Assembly: GCA_002415025.1 (NCBI GenBank)
Contig: DIBR01000015.1
Coordinates: 112,411 to 176,410, forward strand
Origin: Spongiibacteraceae bacterium UBA5047
GTDB lineage: Bacteria; Pseudomonadota; Gammaproteobacteria; Pseudomonadales; Spongiibacteraceae
Length of the DNA stretch: 64,000 nucleotides
Reading direction: 5' to 3'
Of this stretch, positions 60,606-64,000 are shown piece after piece; the first letter of the stretch is position 1, and each line of letters starts with the position of its first letter. The position numbers and the translations under genes are program-made. The notes under the pieces are model-generated. The model had not been told where the DNA came from and ran no database searches. It saw nothing but the letters and a program-made list of their open reading frames with translations.

Positions 60606-61688
60606 TTAGCCTTTGCGGATTTTCTCCGCATCCACCACGAGGGCGTCCAGCGGTTCCAGTAGCTCTACGCGGTTGAACAGATGGTTTGCCGCCGTGTATT
60701 CACTCAGCGCATCGGCGGCAAGCAAAATGGCGCCTGCAGTCCAGGTCGGCTTCTCGTCCGGCCACATCAGATCTTCGGCAAACTGATAGCCGGTCCAGTA
60801 TTCACCGCTCTTCAAGCGCCACTGGTGCAACCAGCTATACACGGTCACAGCGCGTGCGTGATCACCCGCCGCCAGCAAGGCCATCACCAGTTCGCAGGAT
60901 TCTGCGACGGTCACCCAGGGCTCATCGGAAACGCAGCGGCAACCCATTTCGTCTTCTACAAACTCGGACCAGCGTTTTTGCAACTGCTCTCGGGCTCTGG
61001 ATTTACTGAAGGCCCCGGTCAGAACCGGATAGAACCAGTCCATGGAATAGCGGGCCTTGCTTTCCCAGGTACGATCAAAACGCTCCGGTTTGTTGCGCAG
61101 CGCGTCACCTAATCGCTCGCGCGCCTGCGTCCACTCGGGGCGCTCAACGCCAAGGCTCACGGCAATGTTATGGGCACACTCAAGGCTCTTATAGATAGAG
61201 CTGCAACCGGTGATCAGCGCATCGCACATGGGCTCACCGTGGGTATCAACCGCCCAGTTGATCTCGCCATATTCGGTTTGTTGCGCAAGCACAAAACCGA
61301 TTGCGCGCTCAACCGTTGGCCACAAACGGCGCAAAAACCCGTCCCGACCGGTGATCAGATAATGATGCCAGACACCTGTTGCGACATAGGCCACAAAGTT
61401 GGTTTCACGGCGCTCGCGGTTATCAATTTCGCCATTTTTGTAGGCGGCCCACCAGCTACCATCGGCAAGCTGATGTTCGGCAAGCCAGTCATAGGCTTTT
61501 TCGGCGGCATCGTATTCACCGCCGATGCTGAGGCCCATCGCCGCCTCAACGTGGTCCCAGGGGTCGGCATGACCACCCTCAAACCAGGGAATCAAGCCAT
61601 CATCGCGCTGGGTTGCCTTGATAAAAGCAACCGTGGTTTTGAAAAACTCTTTCGGGAAAAGTCCTTTGCTCAGGAATACGCCACTCAT
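60606..61688 (-). CDS. Alpha/alpha-toroid protein (prenyltransferase/GH-like)
   Basis: A 360-aa protein of repeated helical pairs (DHVEAAMGLSIGGEYDAAEKAYDWLAEHQLADGSWW, NFVAYVATGVWHHYLITGRDGFLRRLWPTVERAIGFV). Similar proteins are called prenyltransferase in databases, but the (alpha/alpha)6 fold, many Trp and acidic residues (ADGSWWAAY, WFEGGHADPWDH) suggest a glycan-active enzyme as likely. Four bases overlap with the methyltransferase upstream, which itself overlaps a GT4 gene, so it belongs to an envelope glycan unit. Confidence 0.72.
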   Translation of the reverse strand: MSGVFLSKGLFPKEFFKTTVAFIKATQRDDGLIPWFEGGHADPWDHVEAAMGLSIGGEYDAAEKAYDWLAEHQLADGSWWAAYKNGEIDNRERRETNFVAYVATGVWHHYLITGRDGFLRRLWPTVERAIGFVLAQQTEYGEINWAVDTHGEPMCDALITGCSSIYKSLECAHNIAVSLGVERPEWTQARERLGDALRNKPERFDRTWESKARYSMDWFYPVLTGAFSKSRAREQLQKRWSEFVEDEMGCRCVSDEPWVTVAESCELVMALLAAGDHARAVTVYSWLHQWRLKSGEYWTGYQFAEDLMWPDEKPTWTAGAILLAADALSEYTAANHLFNRVELLEPLDALVVDAEKIRKG

Positions 61689-62416
61689 TGTGCTACTCCC
61701 TGAGCATCAGCCGTTTTGCGAAAATACATAACGACGCTTTTACCTACCACCGGGTTCAGCAGCTGCTCCAGCCGGCGGGTGAACAGCGGGCGCTCGAGCA
61801 GGTCCCACACCAGCAGGCGGTGGTATTGCTTGATAAGCGGGTTTTCGTCCTGGTTTTTCCAGAACAGGCACTTCAACCACCAGAAAGGTGCATGCAGGGC
61901 GTGCGCCCAATGCCGGTGATAAAACTGAAAGCCCAGCGCCTGAATCTGCCCGCGCAGTTTGCCCGCATCAAAAATGCGCACATGACCACCTTCGACCTTG
62001 TGGTAGGCCTCACTGAGGGCCCAGCAAATTCGCTCGGGCCAGGCGCGCGGAACGCTGGCACAAAACAACCCGCCAGGCTTGAGCACCCGCTCTATTTCCC
62101 TGAGCACCGACTTATAGTCGGGGATATGCTCGAGCACTTCCGAGCAGATAATTTTATCAAAACTGTCGTCTGCAAAGGGCAACTGGAGGGCATTGGCTGT
62201 CGCCAGACCAAAGCCCTTCGCCTGGTTGGCGGGCTCGGCAAAATCGGCGAACTTCTGCTGCGCAGCTTTCAAATCACTAAAACAAAGGTCAACGCCGATA
62301 GCGGTGACGTCGGCCTCGACAAAGGCCGATATCACATGGCGGCCTTCACCACAGCCCAAATCCAGCACCCGATCACCGGGCGCCAACATGAAGTGCTTAA
62401 AATCAACGGTTTGCAC
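61685..62416 (-). CDS. Class I SAM-dependent methyltransferase
   Basis: A 243-aa enzyme with RVLDLGCGEGRHVISAFVEADVTAIGVDL near 18-46 and CSEVLEHIPDYKSVLREIERVLKPGG near 90-115, i.e. the UbiE/UbiG-like fold. The C-terminal part has an amphipathic Trp- and His-rich segment (FQFYHRHWAHALHAPFWWLKCLFW) that may associate with the membrane. It is coupled to the GT4 gene (14-base overlap) and the toroid gene. The acceptor may be a glycan or lipid carrier. Confidence 0.87.
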   Translation of the reverse strand: MQTVDFKHFMLAPGDRVLDLGCGEGRHVISAFVEADVTAIGVDLCFSDLKAAQQKFADFAEPANQAKGFGLATANALQLPFADDSFDKIICSEVLEHIPDYKSVLREIERVLKPGGLFCASVPRAWPERICWALSEAYHKVEGGHVRIFDAGKLRGQIQALGFQFYHRHWAHALHAPFWWLKCLFWKNQDENPLIKQYHRLLVWDLLERPLFTRRLEQLLNPVVGKSVVMYFRKTADAQGVAQ

Positions 62417-63758
62417 GATCTATGACCTGCCAGTAGTAGTCTGTCATTTCCAGCGCAGCCTTGCGCCAGCAAAAAATATTTTCCATCCGCTCGCGACCGG
62501 CACGTGCCAGCGCCGCGCGGCGCTCAGGGTCGTCAAACAGTTCTGCCACGGCGTCGGCTATAGCCTGGCTGTCGCGCACCGGCACCTGAATACAGGCATC
62601 GCCAACCACCTCGGGCAGCGCACCGCCGTTGGTCGAAACAACGGCCGTGCCACACGCCATAGCCTCGCCTGCGGGCAAACCAAAGCCCTCGTACACCGAG
62701 GGCACAACCACCAGCTCAGCCTCGTTGTAGTGACGCACCAGCTCTTCGGTGCTAATGCCGGTGACACAGTGAATCCGGTCGGCTATACCCAAGCGCTCGA
62801 TCAGTCTTTCCGTCGAGCCGCCGGGTTTGGGCTTGCCCACCAGCAATAACTCGATATCAGGGTAGCGAGGTGCCAACAGGGCCAGCGCATTGAGAAGGTA
62901 GTGCGCACCTTTAAGCGGAGCGTCTGCGGAGACGGTTGCCATCAGGCGAAAAGGCTTTTTATTCACTCCGGGCATGGGGTGAAAAACTTCGGTATCAATA
63001 CCGCAGTGCACCAGGTTGATGCCACTTTCGTCCATACCAAAGGCCGCGGCGATATCACGCTGCGAACAGGCCGAGACAGTCACCACGTTCTTCAGTTGCG
63101 GAGCGACTTTGCGCTGCATGGCAATAAAAGAATGCCAGCGCCGAATGAGCAGGCGTTGCCAGGCGCTGCGTGCAGCCTTGAGGGCAATGTCCAGATCGCT
63201 CGTAATAGGGTGGTGGATGGTGGTGACCAGGGGGAAGTTCTCCCGCTGCAATTGCAGCATAGCCCAGCCAAGACTTTGATTGTCATGAATAATATCGTAA
63301 TGGCGACCATGCTTGCGCAGGTACTTCAGCGCACGGCGTCCGAAACAGTGGGGTTCAGCAAAACCACCGGTGAGCTTGCTGGTCCACTCGATGATATTCG
63401 TCAGGGAACCCAGATGGTGAGGCCTGAGTGAATTTAGGCCATTCTCAAACAAGTTCAAACCCGGCATTTTGATCAGGCGAACGCCCTCATCAAGGTGAGG
63501 GTAGGGTTCACCGGAAATGACATCAACCGAATGACCGGCCTCGAGCAAGGCCTTGCTCAAATAACGGATGTAGATACCCTGGCCGCCGCCGTAGGGGTGA
63601 CTGCGATACCCCAGCAGACAGATGTTGAGCGGATGGCTGTGCAGCCCTTCACTGATAGGGACAACGTCGGCGATTGCAGGCCGGGCCTGCTCCAGAGATT
63701 TGGCGAGCTGATCAGAATGCATATCCGTTACTGGCTTGTCGTTATATTCCCCCTGCAC
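62403..63758 (-). CDS. Glycosyltransferase family 4
   Basis: A 451-aa GT-B glycosyltransferase. The N-terminal domain begins with ICLLGYRSHPYGGGQGIYIRYLSKALLEAGHSVDVIS, and the C-terminal domain has the donor site SVYEGFGLPAGEAMACGTAVVSTNGGALPEV (E-x7-E). It transfers a sugar from a nucleotide donor, probably to LPS or an exopolysaccharide. First of three overlapping genes; the leader of about 100 bases before the truncated gene end holds no clear terminator. Confidence 0.92.
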   Translation of the reverse strand: MQGEYNDKPVTDMHSDQLAKSLEQARPAIADVVPISEGLHSHPLNICLLGYRSHPYGGGQGIYIRYLSKALLEAGHSVDVISGEPYPHLDEGVRLIKMPGLNLFENGLNSLRPHHLGSLTNIIEWTSKLTGGFAEPHCFGRRALKYLRKHGRHYDIIHDNQSLGWAMLQLQRENFPLVTTIHHPITSDLDIALKAARSAWQRLLIRRWHSFIAMQRKVAPQLKNVVTVSACSQRDIAAAFGMDESGINLVHCGIDTEVFHPMPGVNKKPFRLMATVSADAPLKGAHYLLNALALLAPRYPDIELLLVGKPKPGGSTERLIERLGIADRIHCVTGISTEELVRHYNEAELVVVPSVYEGFGLPAGEAMACGTAVVSTNGGALPEVVGDACIQVPVRDSQAIADAVAELFDDPERRAALARAGRERMENIFCWRKAALEMTDYYWQVIDRANR

Positions 63759-63857
63759 AGCCAGTAGCGGCGTGAACTCGGCCTCAACCGAGGGGGCTTA
63801 TGGCATCTTATGCCGGATTATCTATCAAGAGAGGCGGGAGTGTAGCGGGAAAAGCGG

Positions 63858-64000
63858 TTAAAATCTAGTCACTATACGGTCGGTCAGGGAGGCCTCTTCC
63901 AGCGCCCGGGCCATGATCTCGCTCACCAGCAACTCTGCCCCCAGGTTGTTCACATGGTCGTCGTCAAGGTACAGGAGCCGCCCGTCCTTGCGCTGGGCAG
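63858..64000 (-). CDS. C-terminal end of an SGNH-domain (acyltransferase-3/AlgJ-like) protein
   Basis: Only the last 46 codons are in the window; the gene begins past base 64000. The readable end has RKDGRLLYLDDDHVNNLGAE, then a short helix and stop. The DDDH-x-NNLGA pattern is the block V Asp-His of SGNH domains attached to OafA-type acyltransferases, which acetylate surface glycans. It lies on the same strand as the GT4 gene and fits that unit. Confidence 0.6.
   Translation of the reverse strand, partial: AQRKDGRLLYLDDDHVNNLGAELLVSEIMARALEEASLTDRIVTRF

Noticed and set aside
1..64000. tRNA, rRNA, CRISPR, insertion sequence or prophage
   Set aside because: On reading both strands I found no cloverleaf with a CCA end, no regular direct repeats with spacers, and no transposase or phage gene.

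Overview
The window is a chromosomal segment of a marine-type gammaproteobacterium. The housekeeping genes (typA, glnA, ntrBC, thiI, trmL, secB, grxC, gpmI, envC, ctpA, hldE) are gammaproteobacterial in sequence, and their neighbourhood resembles the Pseudomonas typA-thiI-glnA-ntrBC-trmL-secB-grxC-gpmI-envC-ctpA region, with rearrangements. The accessory content (TonB-dependent receptors, a cytochrome P450, a flavin monooxygenase, small SDR enzymes, a DUF4331 cluster) points to the Cellvibrionales-like group (Halieaceae, Spongiibacteraceae). That placement is an inference. I saw no tRNA, rRNA, CRISPR array, insertion sequence or prophage.

Layout. 1-6.1 kb: a truncated alpha/beta-hydrolase lipoprotein, a DUF4105 protein, a DUF3015 protein, pip-dtd and typA, all on the minus strand. 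6.5-20.98 kb: the conserved backbone, with an NSS transporter and a small membrane-anchored protein, ntrC-ntrB, a DUF4124 protein, glnA, thiI, trmL, secB-grxC-rhodanese, and divergent gpmI-envC-ctpA. Nitrogen control is legible in the DNA: sigma-54 promoters and NtrC-type sites lie upstream of both glnA and ntrB. A pair of REP-like palindromes lies between trmL and secB.

21.1-28.05 kb: a plus-strand accessory block with a TonB receptor, a 63-aa protein, a DUF4331 protein, a small lipoprotein, a TPR-like protein, a HupE/UreJ-type membrane protein and a 28-aa one-helix protein. An intrinsic terminator lies inside the signal-peptide codons of the TPR gene. 28.06-33.6 kb: seven tightly overlapping minus-strand genes, with an ATP-grasp enzyme, an OlsF-like two-domain acyltransferase, a DinB-like protein, a TANGO2/NRDE protein, a YHS protein, a membrane protein and an exported glutathione peroxidase. 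This may be a lipid-modification and lipid-protection unit.

33.8-42.0 kb: an AraC regulator divergent from a probable catabolic operon (flavin monooxygenase, bile-acid/Na+ symporter family protein, two SDR enzymes, TauE/SafE permease, TonB receptor). 42.0-46.5 kb: an AGCS carrier, an ECF42-type sigma factor, a 51-aa membrane protein and a P450. 46.5-52.0 kb: an organoarsenical-type operon with an ArsM methyltransferase, a radical SAM protein, a VTT-FAD oxidoreductase fusion, a hydroxylaminobenzene-mutase-like protein and a GDSL esterase. 52.1-58.0 kb: an NTF2-like protein, a DoxX-like protein, an ECF sigma/anti-sigma pair, then GNAT, gamma-glutamylcyclotransferase, GST, a methyltransferase and hldE. 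58.1-64 kb: a methyltransferase, an S15-type hydrolase lipoprotein, and an envelope-glycan set (toroid protein, methyltransferase, GT4 glycosyltransferase, truncated SGNH/acyltransferase end).

The strongest leads for an undescribed system are the seven-gene coupled lipid operon, the ArsM-radical SAM-VTT/FAD cluster and the DUF4331-lipoprotein-TPR-HupE cluster.
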